From NCBI GenBank assembly GCA_964510225.1, contig CAZEAN010000020.1:1-59251 (forward strand): a DNA stretch of 59,251 bases, written 5' to 3'. This DNA is from CAZEAN01 sp964510225 (GTDB lineage Bacteria; Planctomycetota; Planctomycetia; Isosphaerales; Isosphaeraceae). The first letter of the stretch is position 1. The number at the start of each line of letters is the position of its first letter. The notes below the pieces were generated by a model. It searched no databases, was not told where the DNA came from, and worked only from the letters and a program-made list of their open reading frames with translations. Made by a program: the position numbers and the translations under genes. This document shows, piece by piece, positions 7,665 to 17,555 of the stretch.

Positions 7665-10600
7665 CTAGCGACCTACTCGTTCTAGAAGTGATTCCGTATC
7701 ACGGATCATCGCTTCGTTCAGTCGCTCACGACCGTCCAGGGCACGCCTGAGATAACGCTCTGCCCGCGCTGTCCGGGTCGGATCCATGGCGATCAACCGT
7801 CCCATGTGGTAGTTCAAGACCGGGTGATCCGGCGATTGCTGGATGCCAAGTTTCAAGGTGCTCTCGGCTTCCTCCGTCCGGCCGACCGCCATCTGGATTG
7901 CCCCGAGGGTATCGAGGAACTCGGGAGGGAGCCGGCGACGGTCAAGTCGATCGGCAAGCCCTTCGGCAAGCTCAATTGCCTCACGATCGCGGTCAAGATA
8001 CGCGTGCAGAATCCAGGCGATATTATTCACAGCTTCGATCGAGTCCGCGTTGAGCGCGAGCACGTTTCGGTAGGCTTTAACTGCTTCCTCAAAGTAGGGC
8101 CGTGCTTCTCCGTCGTAGTCTGTTGATTCGGCGATTGCGAGCAAGATGTCGCCTCGAGTCATCTGCACCATCCCGTTTTCCATCCGCTCTGCCGCCAGAT
8201 CGATCCACGGTTTGGCCAAGTCTGGCCGGCCCCCTCGATGATAACCGACAGCGATGGCAAGGCTCGCGAACCCACCAGCATCTTCGGTCGTGGCATTCGT
8301 TGCAATCTCTGCGGCGCGTCTGAGATCGCGTTCCAACTCTGCAGAACCTTCAGGCTGGCTCTTTGCCAGATACTCAATGAGCACGGAGAGCGTGTTGGAG
8401 TCGCTAGGAACAGCTTCGTGGCCAGCCTCGAGGGCAGCGATCGCCTGGTCGAACTCTCCGGCCTGGGCTCTGATCTGAGCGATCCCGGCGTAGCCATCTA
8501 CGAAGCGCGGATCGTTCTCAATCGCCTTGTTGAGAAGAGAAATCGCTTCGGCACGATTGGTGGCGACATGTTCATCTGAGCCTGGCTGGGCGGCCAAGGC
8601 GGCTGCGCGGAGCAAGATAGCGTCACGACGACCTGGGTCTTTCGCGAGGACGCGAGCTGCTTCCACAGAAGCCTCAGCCGCTCGGCCTTGATCAAGTAGT
8701 ACACGCCCAAGTGTAATCCGGATGTCATCACGCTGTGGTCGGAGGCTTAATGCCTCGCGATAGGCTTCTATAGCGCGATCAATATGACCCTGGGCACGAC
8801 TAATGCTCGCTCGGATCAGCGGTCCCATGACACTTTCCGGCGCGATCTCCTCGATCTCTCGAGCGAGCGACTCGGCCTCAACGAACTTTCCTCGTCGCAT
8901 CGCGAGTTGGGCAGCAGCCTCGGGGAATCGGGGATCGGTCGGGAACTGATCGCGATATTGAAGGATCAAACGCTCGGTCTTCGCGTTCGATGCCCGTTCT
9001 GCCTCACGATCATTCCGTCGCGCGGCCTGAATCGCCCGAGTTGCCTCGATTCCAATCACCGAGGCAGCGAGCGTCGGATCCTCAGGGTTTTCTTGGAGAA
9101 GCTCGAGCGTCAGGGCCTCAGCCTTATCGAGACGGTTGAGGGTTAAGTTGGCTTCGATTAAGAATCGTTGAAAGCTCTCTTGGGATGGACCATCGATCCG
9201 CGCTCGATCACGGGCGAATCCAAGGGCGGCATCTTCTCCGTCGTTCTCGAGAATCAGGCGGTACATCATCCGGACAAGATCGATTGAATCCGGATGTGCT
9301 TGAATTCCTTCCTCAAGAACTTGTCGGACTGCTCCCGCCGAGCCTACCGGGTCGTTGTCATCCGACTTCAGACCAGCAAGTAGGAGATAGACAGTCGCAG
9401 GCTGCTCAGAGTTTTGCACTGCGTCTTCGAGTTGTTGGGTTGCTTCGATGGCTCGATCGTCTTCAACGAAAAGATAAGCGCTCACGACCAACGCTGCTGG
9501 TTCATAGGTTGTGTGTTCAAAGACTCGATCGAGGAGTGATCGGGCGATCTTGGGTTCGCCGATCTTCCTGAAGAACTCGGCAGCGCGGATGTATTCGTCG
9601 AGGGTGACGTCGGGCTCTTTGAGGATTTCGACGATCTCCGTCCGTGCTTCGGCATCGTTCCCTTGCTCTGCGAGTGCGGTGATGAGGGACCAACGCGCCG
9701 ACCGTTCCAATGATCCCGCCTGTTCACTCGCGAGGACCTCACGGAGTTGCGTGATTGCGCCATCGAAGTCGTCCCGCTCCATCGCGAGTGATGCCAACGA
9801 ATACTGCGCGGCGGTCATCAACGAGAGATCAGCACTGAGCTGCTTAACTGGCTCCTGACGAACGATTGCCTCAAGTGTCTCTTGAGCACGACTCGTGGAG
9901 CCGGTGAATCCATCGAGTTGAGCCTGCCAGTAGAGTGCAACTTTGTTACTAGGATCTCGTTTGAGGGCGCTCTGGAGCGACTCGCGCGCTGCATTGAAAT
10001 CCTTCCGTGCCAGATTTAATTGGGCTTCGAGAAGATCGGCCGACGCGGCTTCGGGCCATCGGCCTCTGATTTCAGCAATGACACGTTCAGCAGCAGGCCA
10101 ATCATCCCCGTTGATTTCGATCGTTGCGAGTTGGATTAACGGAGAGGACCGTTTCGACGTTTCGGCAATCTTCTTGAGGAGCTGACGGGCCTTCTCGGGC
10201 TGGTCCAACGCATCCGCAAGGACCTGAGCACGGAGTTGCGCGGCGCTGTACGCCTTGGGATGTTCATTGACGAAATGATCAAGAAGTTCCGATGCGTGCT
10301 CGGCCTTTTCGTCCTCAACGGCAAGGCGGGCCTCGAGCATCACGAGTTGTTCGTCATCCGGGAAGGCCCGTCGGGCTTCTTGGAGTCGCGTCTCGGCTTC
10401 GACAGCACGGTCGAGGTCGATGAGGGCGACAACTCCAAGAAGCTCATGGCCAGGTCCCGTTAACCCATCTGAGGCAAGTGTTTCAATCTGCTGGAGACCC
10501 GCTTCGGGACCCTCGGTCGCCATCGTTAATTCGACCAGTCGAAGGGCGATTGCGGGATTCGGTTCTTCCCCATCGCTGATCGCGTTCTGATAAGTTGCCC

Positions 10601-12260
10601 GCGCAACTTCAAGATTTTCGGGAGCACGACCACGTTGGGCGACTTCCGCTTCGAGGAGACTGAGTGTCCGATCGAGTGACGAATCGAGGTCACCACGATT
10701 GACGGCGGCCCGTAGCGCCTTCGTAATCGGTGCTGCCTCTTCCGGATACCCAGCGTTCAGGAGGCTCCAAGCTGCCCAGATGATGTAACGAGGCTCGCCG
10801 AGGCCCATTCGATTTGCTTCGAGCAGATATTGACGGCCGAGTGCCGGCTCTCCTGAGAGATTAAGCGTGATTCCATACAAGGCCCGTGCTGTCACGACAT
10901 CCGGCAGCAACTCCACGGCCTTTGCAAGGTGGTCGCGCGCCTTCTTAAGTTCTGACTCGGAGACGGTCGGGTCGATCTTCGATCTTAGTCCCTCGGTTAG
11001 TCCGCTTCGTTCCAGGGCAATTGCGCCGTTGAACAAGTGACCGATGCCTTCATATCCTGGCTTCGCGCTCTCAACCAACGCCTCGAGGTGTGGTTCGGCC
11101 TTGGCATAACGATCGGGGTCGGTCGGATCTGACAACGCCGTCTTGACCGCAGTCTCCCTGAGGGCGAGCGCTTCGTCGAGCCGTCCGGCGGCACCTGCTG
11201 AAGAAAGCGCCAGGGCTTCCTCGACGACCTTGAGACTTTGATCACGGAGTCCACGGTCTCGGAGGTGTTCCGCAAGTGCGCGATGAACCCAGAGTCTCGG
11301 CTCATCACCACGCTCCAGGATTGCTCGGAATCCTTGCTCAACGACGACGGCGAGCGGAGTGAGGAGTTCCTCCGTCTGGTCAGACTTAATCCGCTGGAGT
11401 GCGGTCCGAAGCGACTTTGCATGCGAGGCAACTTCAACGACCTGCGACGCCGTGAGGTCAGGGTGGTTCAATATCTTGGTGGCAACCTCGATCGTTGGTG
11501 CGATGAGGTCGCGAGCGGTGTTTTCGTCGACCAAGTTTCCTGAGCTTAGGAGTCGATCGGTGCGGAGGACCAAGAGATCGAGCCGGCAGCTCTGGTCGAT
11601 CAATGGTTCATCGGCGGGTGTCGATTCCAAGATGGACGGATCGAGGAGTGTTTGGATCGTCTCCTCATCCTGACTGAGGATCGCGAGCTCTGTGGCAACC
11701 CAGCGGGTTCGTAACTGATCGGGGGCTACATTCTCAAGTCGTTCGAGTGCGTCACGGGCCTCCCCGAGTTCTGGAGGTGTTGTAGCTAATGCATGGCGAG
11801 CCACAACGTACTGAGCGTTCGGATCGTTCGGATCAAGGCTGACGACTTCTCGGGCCCATCGATACTGCTCGCCAAGGCCATCGTTCCGGAGGGCTTCATC
11901 AAGTAAGAGCCGTCGGGGTTCCAGGGCGGTTGCACCATATTGGGCCGCATTGACCAACGCGCTTAGCCGATCAACTTCCAGTTTCGGCTTCGCTTCCGTC
12001 GTCGCTTGGTCAATCCGATCTTCGAGGCACGCCGCAAGTTCGAGGTAGATCGCGGCGTTCTTCGAATCTCTCATCAAGGCTTTGCGGTAGTACGTCTCAG
12101 CGAAATCGAGACGGCCCTCGGATCGGGCCGCTCGGGCTTGATCAAGTAATTCCTCTGCACTCTTCGGTCCCGTGAGCATCACGAAGCCGACGAGTCCGAC
12201 CAACGCAACGGTCACAAAGAGACCGGAAAGGATAATCAGGGGTCTCCATCGTACTGTCAT
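7665..12260 (-). CDS. Giant membrane-anchored TPR-repeat protein
   Basis: 1531 residues from the ATG at 12260, which has an excellent AAGGAGGAG about 8 bases upstream (the open frame extends to 12323). A single N-terminal transmembrane helix (PLIILSGLFVTVALVGLVGF) anchors it, with the rest probably periplasmic. Almost the whole mature protein is tandem helical hairpins with TPR signatures, for example AETYYRKALMRDSKNAAIYL, AIEAYREALSLRPQRDDI and ALYWQAQLDGFTG. The architecture matches PEP-CTERM/XrtA-type TPR proteins and other large planctomycete TPR scaffolds, but no sorting tail is present. It probably organises protein complexes at the envelope; the ligands are unknown. It stands alone, with about 500 bases of non-coding DNA upstream. 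Confidence 0.88.
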   Translation of the reverse strand: MTVRWRPLIILSGLFVTVALVGLVGFVMLTGPKSAEELLDQARAARSEGRLDFAETYYRKALMRDSKNAAIYLELAACLEDRIDQATTEAKPKLEVDRLSALVNAAQYGATALEPRRLLLDEALRNDGLGEQYRWAREVVSLDPNDPNAQYVVARHALATTPPELGEARDALERLENVAPDQLRTRWVATELAILSQDEETIQTLLDPSILESTPADEPLIDQSCRLDLLVLRTDRLLSSGNLVDENTARDLIAPTIEVATKILNHPDLTASQVVEVASHAKSLRTALQRIKSDQTEELLTPLAVVVEQGFRAILERGDEPRLWVHRALAEHLRDRGLRDQSLKVVEEALALSSAGAAGRLDEALALRETAVKTALSDPTDPDRYAKAEPHLEALVESAKPGYEGIGHLFNGAIALERSGLTEGLRSKIDPTVSESELKKARDHLAKAVELLPDVVTARALYGITLNLSGEPALGRQYLLEANRMGLGEPRYIIWAAWSLLNAGYPEEAAPITKALRAAVNRGDLDSSLDRTLSLLEAEVAQRGRAPENLEVARATYQNAISDGEEPNPAIALRLVELTMATEGPEAGLQQIETLASDGLTGPGHELLGVVALIDLDRAVEAETRLQEARRAFPDDEQLVMLEARLAVEDEKAEHASELLDHFVNEHPKAYSAAQLRAQVLADALDQPEKARQLLKKIAETSKRSSPLIQLATIEINGDDWPAAERVIAEIRGRWPEAASADLLEAQLNLARKDFNAARESLQSALKRDPSNKVALYWQAQLDGFTGSTSRAQETLEAIVRQEPVKQLSADLSLMTAAQYSLASLAMERDDFDGAITQLREVLASEQAGSLERSARWSLITALAEQGNDAEARTEIVEILKEPDVTLDEYIRAAEFFRKIGEPKIARSLLDRVFEHTTYEPAALVVSAYLFVEDDRAIEATQQLEDAVQNSEQPATVYLLLAGLKSDDNDPVGSAGAVRQVLEEGIQAHPDSIDLVRMMYRLILENDGEDAALGFARDRARIDGPSQESFQRFLIEANLTLNRLDKAEALTLELLQENPEDPTLAASVIGIEATRAIQAARRNDREAERASNAKTERLILQYRDQFPTDPRFPEAAAQLAMRRGKFVEAESLAREIEEIAPESVMGPLIRASISRAQGHIDRAIEAYREALSLRPQRDDIRITLGRVLLDQGRAAEASVEAARVLAKDPGRRDAILLRAAALAAQPGSDEHVATNRAEAISLLNKAIENDPRFVDGYAGIAQIRAQAGEFDQAIAALEAGHEAVPSDSNTLSVLIEYLAKSQPEGSAELERDLRRAAEIATNATTEDAGGFASLAIAVGYHRGGRPDLAKPWIDLAAERMENGMVQMTRGDILLAIAESTDYDGEARPYFEEAVKAYRNVLALNADSIEAVNNIAWILHAYLDRDREAIELAEGLADRLDRRRLPPEFLDTLGAIQMAVGRTEEAESTLKLGIQQSPDHPVLNYHMGRLIAMDPTRTARAERYLRRALDGRERLNEAMIRDTESLLERVGR

Positions 12261-12761
12261 TTGATTCTGCTCCTCCTTGTGGGTCACGTCTGACGACACG
12301 CCAGCATGGCGCGTACGCATCAATCCATCGCGGGCCGTCTCCCGAACGAATCGGCGAACGACCCAGACGCTTGAATCATCCGGCCTCTGCGAGTTGCTTC
12401 CTGCGCGTGGTCCACATCCTGTGGCCTGTATTGTCTCGAGACGACAATTCCAGTTGTCGATTTCAGTGATGAAAGGACGTCCCGCTCGATCTTTCGGCTG
12501 GAAGTCTGTTGGTGACGTTCAACCTGAAAGCATCCTGCTCGATGAGGAAATCCATGGTTCTCACAGTCTTAGCCCAAGTCGACGAGTCGATAAAGGTCAA
12601 TTTCGAGAAACGGGACCCCGAAGACGCTCCAGTTTGAGCCCATGATCCCCGATGGCGTCCAGCCACCGGAGAGAGTTCGAGAACCAGAGCTAAACAGCGA
12701 CAGGAATCTGAGGCTATAAATTAAGAGTAGCTACAACGTATTCAAGAATCATGATTAACGA
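12261..12761. other. Intergenic region (501 bases), no gene seen
   Basis: Open frames here on both strands are short, basic and without a ribosome site. The small inverted repeat TTGTC-TCGAGAC-GACAA lies near 12430-12450. An A/T-rich stretch with a TATAAA lies near 12715. ATGAT-TAACG-ATCAT at about 12750-12764 overlaps the end of the next gene. The upstream promoter of the TPR gene must lie here, but I cannot place it. Confidence 0.45.
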
Positions 12762-13427
12762 TCATGGTCGGGAATTCCGAAATCGTCGTTGTCTTGACCT
12801 GGGTTGACCGAGAATCTCGGTCATCACAAAGACATCACGGGCGGTTTCGACGTCACCTGCACTAATCTTATCGATTAAGGACGAAATCGAGGCGGGAATC
12901 TGGGAAGGAGTCGTCGACTCCCCCGATCCTAATGAGTCGTCTCGTTGTGTACCTGGACGAGCGGAAGACACCAAGGGTGCTGCTCGATGGTCGAGACTAT
13001 CGAGATGGCGGGCTTCAATTCGCTCATCGGCCTCGAATCGCTTCGTCGGTCGAATTTCGGGGCCGAGGGTATCTTCGATGATCAGCGTGGGATCCCGATC
13101 AGGTCCCTCTGCACGGGCCAATGATCCGCGACGATCTGGTGTTCTCGATCGTTCGGAGTAGTTGGTGGTCGGCCTACTCTGCGATGAAGACGACTCACCT
13201 AACCCCGAGTCCGGTTGCTGTGGTCGCCTTGGGAAATTGGTCGGAGCCCGGCTCGGCCGATTGGGGTTTGGCTCTTGGAAGGCAGGGCGCCGTGCCGGTG
13301 GTCGAGGCTGTTGACGTGGTTCCTGGCGCCCGAAAGCTTTGTTGAGGATCCAAAAGACCATCAAGACCGCTGGAATGATCAACTGGAACGGAAAGCCGCC
13401 CTGCTGTGCGAAGAGTGGATCCATCAT
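12762..13427 (-). CDS. Hypothetical membrane-anchored Pro/Arg-rich protein
   Basis: 221 residues from ATG-ATG at 13427, with GGAG 8 bases upstream. Residues 12-31 form one hydrophobic helix (FPFQLIIPAVLMVFWILNKA). A long low-complexity tail follows, rich in Pro, Arg, Ser and Gln (RQEPRQQPRPPARRPAFQ). The C-terminal segment, ISSLIDKISAGDVETARDVF, is helical and looks conserved. It is the last gene of the nfeD-nfeD-floA operon, 128 bases after floA, so it may be a partner or adaptor of the FloA membrane domains. I recognise no family. Confidence 0.75.
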   Translation of the reverse strand: MMDPLFAQQGGFPFQLIIPAVLMVFWILNKAFGRQEPRQQPRPPARRPAFQEPNPNRPSRAPTNFPRRPQQPDSGLGESSSSQSRPTTNYSERSRTPDRRGSLARAEGPDRDPTLIIEDTLGPEIRPTKRFEADERIEARHLDSLDHRAAPLVSSARPGTQRDDSLGSGESTTPSQIPASISSLIDKISAGDVETARDVFVMTEILGQPRSRQRRFRNSRP

Positions 13428-13555
13428 GCCTGAAACTCCAGCGATTGCTTACTTGTGTGAATAGTTGAATCAACTTGACGACCGAGAGACGCTCAGACCA
13501 TTCGGCTCAAGTCTGAGCGTCTTAAGATCGCGAGCTATTGATCAAAGAAAACAAA

Positions 13556-14626
13556 TCAAGTGTTGGGATTGTTTTCGCGACGAGCATTCCCGCCCGTTCC
13601 TGCAATGGTTGCACGCATATCGGTGTCGGCTTGCAGATTCTGGAGTGAATAGTAGTCACCGATCCCAAGATGACCACGACGGAATGCCTCTGCAATTGCC
13701 TGAGGTACCTCAGCTTCGGCCATCAGGACGTGTGCGCGGTTTTCTTGCACTTTCGCAAGGTTTTCTTGCTCAGTTGCAATTGCCGCTGCCCGACGCTCTT
13801 CCGCCTTTGCCCGGGCGACTCGCATATCTGCTTCAGCTTGGTCAGCTTGGAGTCGAGCACCGATATTATCACCGACGTCGATATCAGCGATGTCGATAGA
13901 GAGAATCTCAAACGCGGTCCCAGCATCGAGTCCTTTCTCGAGCACCCGCTTGGAGATCATGTCAGGGTTTTCGATCACCGTCTTGTGAGTCTCAGCCGAA
14001 CCAATCGTGGTAACAATCCCCTCACCGACCCGCGCAATAATGGTTTCTTCGGTGGCACCACCGACGAGTCTGTCAATATTCGTACGGACCGTCACCCGTG
14101 CTTTGGCCTTGAGCTGAATTCCATCCTTTGCAACGGCGTCGACAGTTTGCCGACCCTTGGAAGGATCAGGACAGTCAATCACTTTAGGATTAACGCTCGT
14201 CTGGATCGCTTCCAGGACGTTTCGACCGGCGAGATCGATCGCGGCGGCCCGCTTGTAATTGAGGGCGATATCGGCCCGCTGTGCCGCGATTAAGGCCCGA
14301 ATCACGTTGGGCACATTACCGCCAGCGAGGTAGTGCGACTCCAGATTCTCGCGCGAGACGTCATCCACTTCGCTAAGCCCAGCTTGGACGGCCATGATCT
14401 TGGATCGAACGATAATGTTCGGATTGACCTTCCGAAAGGTCATTCCAATCAGTTCAATCAGGCCGATACTGGCGTTGGTTGTTTTCGCTTGGATCCAGAG
14501 GTTAAAGTACTTTGCGAAAATAATAAAAGCAAAAACAACAACAACAACAATGAACAAAAGCAGAAATATCAATAGTGCGAAGTTGTTATCTTGGTTGTTG
14601 ACCTGTCCGAGGAGTGGTATCATCAT
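13556..14626 (-). CDS. floA: Flotillin-like protein FloA
   Basis: 356-residue member of the bacterial FloA (YqfA) family, which assembles functional membrane microdomains. A very hydrophobic N-terminal hairpin (about 17-40, with five Val in a row) is followed by the SPFH-like region (GLIELIGMTFRKVNP, VSRENLESHYLAGGNV, LKAKARVTVRTNIDRLVGGA). The flotillin coiled region is AEADMRVARAKAEERRAAA, and the tail ends LGIGDYYSLQNLQADTDMR. The start is ATG-ATG with GAAGGAA 8 bases upstream. It lies 101 bases after the short nfeD, the usual order for this module. The length is slightly above the roughly 330 typical of the family because of the C-terminal tail. Confidence 0.95.
   Translation of the reverse strand: MMIPLLGQVNNQDNNFALLIFLLLFIVVVVVFAFIIFAKYFNLWIQAKTTNASIGLIELIGMTFRKVNPNIIVRSKIMAVQAGLSEVDDVSRENLESHYLAGGNVPNVIRALIAAQRADIALNYKRAAAIDLAGRNVLEAIQTSVNPKVIDCPDPSKGRQTVDAVAKDGIQLKAKARVTVRTNIDRLVGGATEETIIARVGEGIVTTIGSAETHKTVIENPDMISKRVLEKGLDAGTAFEILSIDIADIDVGDNIGARLQADQAEADMRVARAKAEERRAAAIATEQENLAKVQENRAHVLMAEAEVPQAIAEAFRRGHLGIGDYYSLQNLQADTDMRATIAGTGGNARRENNPNT
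14534..14548. repeat. (AAC)5 microsatellite inside floA
   Basis: Five tandem AAC triplets on the plus strand (GTT on the coding strand) encode the poly-Val part of the FloA membrane hairpin. Length changes here would add or remove Val residues without breaking the frame. Confidence 0.6.
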
Positions 14627-14727
14627 GGTCCGATTCCTTCAAGTAGATATCAAGAAGCTGAGCGAGCGAAGAGTGTGAGGAAGACTGTCGCCGGTTTCTT
14701 TCTTGGTGAGCCAGGAGAAGACCAACC

Positions 14728-15267
14728 TCAGGTTGACTCAGTGTCGGCGAGCAATTCATCGAGTTGGTGCGACGAACCGATCCGGACGACCACTTGTCCG
14801 CCACGGATCTGGACGATTTTCACGATGCTACCTGCGGGGATCAAGCCATCCTCAGCGATACCGTCGAAGCGTCGACCGTCAACATCCACGGTGCCGGATG
14901 GCCGGAGGGGAGTCAAGGTCCGACCGAACTGCCCAAGCAAGTATTCGAGCCGGGTCCCTTGCGAAACCGCGAAGTCCGGCTCAACTTGCTCACGGTCAGG
15001 CGGGCGAAGTGAGAGCCACTTGCCCATTGGGGTCCTCGGCCAGAGATAGATCGCAAAGCAGAGCATCAACGGAATCGACACAGCGAGTGCACCCAGGTAG
15101 GTGAAGCCGAGGTTCCAGGACTTCGAGAATGCGAGCCAGAGCGAAGCACCGAGGAAAACACAGGCGGATAGGCCGAGTAATCCACCGGAGGGTATCAGAA
15201 TTTCGGCGAGGATCAGGATCAACCCCACGAGGAGGCAGATCGCCGGCCAGAGTAAGGCATTTTCCAT
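14728..15267 (-). CDS. Short NfeD-family membrane protein
   Basis: 179 residues from the ATG at 15267, with GGAGG 8 bases upstream. Transmembrane helices lie at about 5-28, 31-48 and 55-75 (LLVGLILILAEILIPSGG carries the typical NfeD turn). A soluble OB-fold domain follows (about 115-175), with the family motifs GRTLTPLRPSGTVDVDGRRFD and DGLIPAGSIVKIVQIRGGQVVV. There is no ClpP-like protease part. NfeD OB domains are thought to assist FloA/stomatin-type proteins, and the gene lies between the long nfeD and floA. Confidence 0.93.
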   Translation of the reverse strand: MENALLWPAICLLVGLILILAEILIPSGGLLGLSACVFLGASLWLAFSKSWNLGFTYLGALAVSIPLMLCFAIYLWPRTPMGKWLSLRPPDREQVEPDFAVSQGTRLEYLLGQFGRTLTPLRPSGTVDVDGRRFDGIAEDGLIPAGSIVKIVQIRGGQVVVRIGSSHQLDELLADTEST

Positions 15268-15362
15268 CGAGTATCCTCCGCAAGCTTTTGCTCAAACCCG
15301 GCTCTCTTGATTCATCTTCGATCACGATCTTCAAGAGTCGCTGTCGATTGGTCGCTCTCCGC

Positions 15363-17555
15363 TCAGACTAGATCCTCGATCGCCTTCACGATCACGCGTG
15401 CACCTTGAACATCAACGACCTGGATCATTCGATCCGGCTCGATAAAGAAACCGTCGGCGGTAACATCGACCAAGAGTTCTCCGAAACGTGCCTTGCCACT
15501 GGGCCGCAAGACGGAAGTGGTCCGACCGGTTTCACCGAGCAAGAACGCCATTGGCGTTTCAGAGTCACCCACTGGTTTCTCAGGGAGCCCGCTCAGATCA
15601 GAAGCCGGTGTCGAGGCACGTAGCACGAGTTTGTTGAAGAATGGCAACGAGGGGAAATAGCGACCGAGCGCGATGATGCCCCCAACGACCGCAACCAAGG
15701 AGACAACCACCTGCGTCAATGTTTGGCCCATCTGACGGTATTGAGAGTCATCAGAAGGCCAGATAAAAGTATGACTTGCCATCACGATGCTTACAAGGAT
15801 GAGGATCACCCCGCTCATCCCGAAGACGCCAAATCCGGGGAAGACGAAGATCTCCAACGCAAGACAGATCAACCCGACGAGGAAGAGGATCACTTCGAGT
15901 CCGTCAGCCGTTCCTCCGAGATAACGACTCCAGAAGAAGAGGAGGAACGAAAGGGTCGCCGTGATCGCAGGCAAGCCAATCCCCGGTAGCTTCATCTCGA
16001 GTACTAGCATCAAGAACCCAAGGAAGAGTAAGAAGCCTCCCATAAAGGGAGTATTGAGGATGCTCACGAAACGGTCGACCCAAGAGGGCCCGTTCACTGG
16101 AATGGAAACTCCGGTGAGTCCGTAATCTTGTTTCAAGGATTCATCGTCAGCAACCACCAACCGAGTTAATCCAAGCTTGGCGGCATTCTCGTCGGTGACG
16201 GTCAACAGTTCGTCGGGAGACTTAAGTGAGACGACATTCGCGAAGCGGTCTCGATCAGCGTCGACGGTCGATCGGTCGGTCAGAATAACGGCCCCGGCAT
16301 CCTGATCGAGCGCGGAGACAAGTTCCATGTCCGGGTCAACCATCGCCTTTGCGACAGCCGGAGCATAGCCGTTGCGTTTGGCTAGGACGACGAGACTTTC
16401 TTCGATTACGAGCTGCTGCTCCGTGGTGAGTGGCTGCGCTGAATTACGGCCCGGGATCAATTCATCGACATTTCCCAAGCGTCCACCCTGTCGAAATACA
16501 ATTTCATCACAACCGAAGGCAAGGAGGACGGCGACGCCGGTGGCTTGATCATTGATGTAGGCCACCGTCTTGATCCGATCGAGTTCACTAAGGGAGGTCG
16601 CTATATCATCAACAATCCGGAGATCGCCACCGGGGCTGTTCAATTCGAGGAAGAGTAGATTCTTCCCCTGCTCTTCAGCAAGCGAAATCTGTCGTTTTAA
16701 ATATGCTTCCTCAGCGCGAGTGACAGCGCCGGTCACTCGGATCCAAATCGGGACGATTTCCTCAGCGCCGAGCGTTGGATCATCGGAAATCTCCGTCACA
16801 CCATAGGCGACGGCGATCGCTTGCCGATTTTCGGCGAGGCTCTGAACGAGTCCATCATCACGGGCCCGACTTGCCGAAAGTTTCCCACGCGCTCCACGAC
16901 CCCAGGCAGGTTCTCGATTCAAGATCCGCCTCGTCTGTTCAAACTCGTCGATGTTCTGTTCGAGGACGTAATCATTACCTTCCGGAGTCTCAACGCGATA
17001 AAGCTGAAGTGATGGGTCAAGCATTCCCCGGATGAGATCAGGAGGTCTTCCCTTATTCCGAGCAAGTTCAGTGACAACACCATCTAAGACGCGGACAGGA
17101 TTCGTCCCAACGGGTGTGATTGGACCTAAGGATGCCTCAGAGCCCAAGACGATTTCATCACATGCGAGCGCAACAAGTGCTCCGTAGCCCGAGAGCGGTT
17201 CAGGTACATATGCAACCGTTTTACGAGCCCCTTCGAGTGATGTCGCAATATAATCCGTCAGCTGAATTACGATGCCGTAATCCGTTTCACCGGGTCGAAT
17301 CTCGAAGATCATCACCGGAGCTTCACCTCGGACAGCGGCGTCCCTAAGATAGCTCTTCGTGGCGGTCGTAAATCTGCTAACGCTTTCAGAGCTAATGGGT
17401 TGATCAATCCGGAAGAATTGACCGGGAACTCCGGGCCGTTCCACGGATCCCAAAGGCTCCTGAGCCTTTGTGTTGATCGGAGCCAAGATCGAGAAAAGTA
17501 GCGTGCAACAAACTAAGGAACGGACCTCTATCGGCTGCCAACGGCGAAGTCCCAT
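15363..17555 (-). CDS. nfeD: Long NfeD protein with two ClpP/SppA-like domains
   Basis: 730 residues. It has a Sec signal at 1-31 and two consecutive ClpP/crotonase-fold regions (about 50-210 and 260-430). These are followed by four to five transmembrane helices (about 520-650) and a C-terminal OB domain (GRTTSVLRPSGKARFGELLVD). The second fold has the substrate-channel motif LELNSPGGDLRIVDDIATSL. However, the segment that should carry the serine nucleophile reads QATGVAVLLAFGCDE with no Ser, and the first fold has LSGYGALVALACDE with the Ser one position out of register. Protease activity is therefore doubtful. The start is an ATG with GGAGA about 11 bases upstream. It is the first gene of the nfeD-nfeD-floA operon. 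Confidence 0.92.
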   Translation of the reverse strand: MGLRRWQPIEVRSLVCCTLLFSILAPINTKAQEPLGSVERPGVPGQFFRIDQPISSESVSRFTTATKSYLRDAAVRGEAPVMIFEIRPGETDYGIVIQLTDYIATSLEGARKTVAYVPEPLSGYGALVALACDEIVLGSEASLGPITPVGTNPVRVLDGVVTELARNKGRPPDLIRGMLDPSLQLYRVETPEGNDYVLEQNIDEFEQTRRILNREPAWGRGARGKLSASRARDDGLVQSLAENRQAIAVAYGVTEISDDPTLGAEEIVPIWIRVTGAVTRAEEAYLKRQISLAEEQGKNLLFLELNSPGGDLRIVDDIATSLSELDRIKTVAYINDQATGVAVLLAFGCDEIVFRQGGRLGNVDELIPGRNSAQPLTTEQQLVIEESLVVLAKRNGYAPAVAKAMVDPDMELVSALDQDAGAVILTDRSTVDADRDRFANVVSLKSPDELLTVTDENAAKLGLTRLVVADDESLKQDYGLTGVSIPVNGPSWVDRFVSILNTPFMGGFLLFLGFLMLVLEMKLPGIGLPAITATLSFLLFFWSRYLGGTADGLEVILFLVGLICLALEIFVFPGFGVFGMSGVILILVSIVMASHTFIWPSDDSQYRQMGQTLTQVVVSLVAVVGGIIALGRYFPSLPFFNKLVLRASTPASDLSGLPEKPVGDSETPMAFLLGETGRTTSVLRPSGKARFGELLVDVTADGFFIEPDRMIQVVDVQGARVIVKAIEDLV

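Noticed and set aside
12277..12645. 122-residue plus-strand open frame
   Set aside because: No ribosome site, Arg/Ser-rich random composition, in an otherwise non-coding gap.
14521..14560. A-rich tract as a promoter or origin element
   Set aside because: It is the coding sequence of the FloA poly-Val membrane hairpin.
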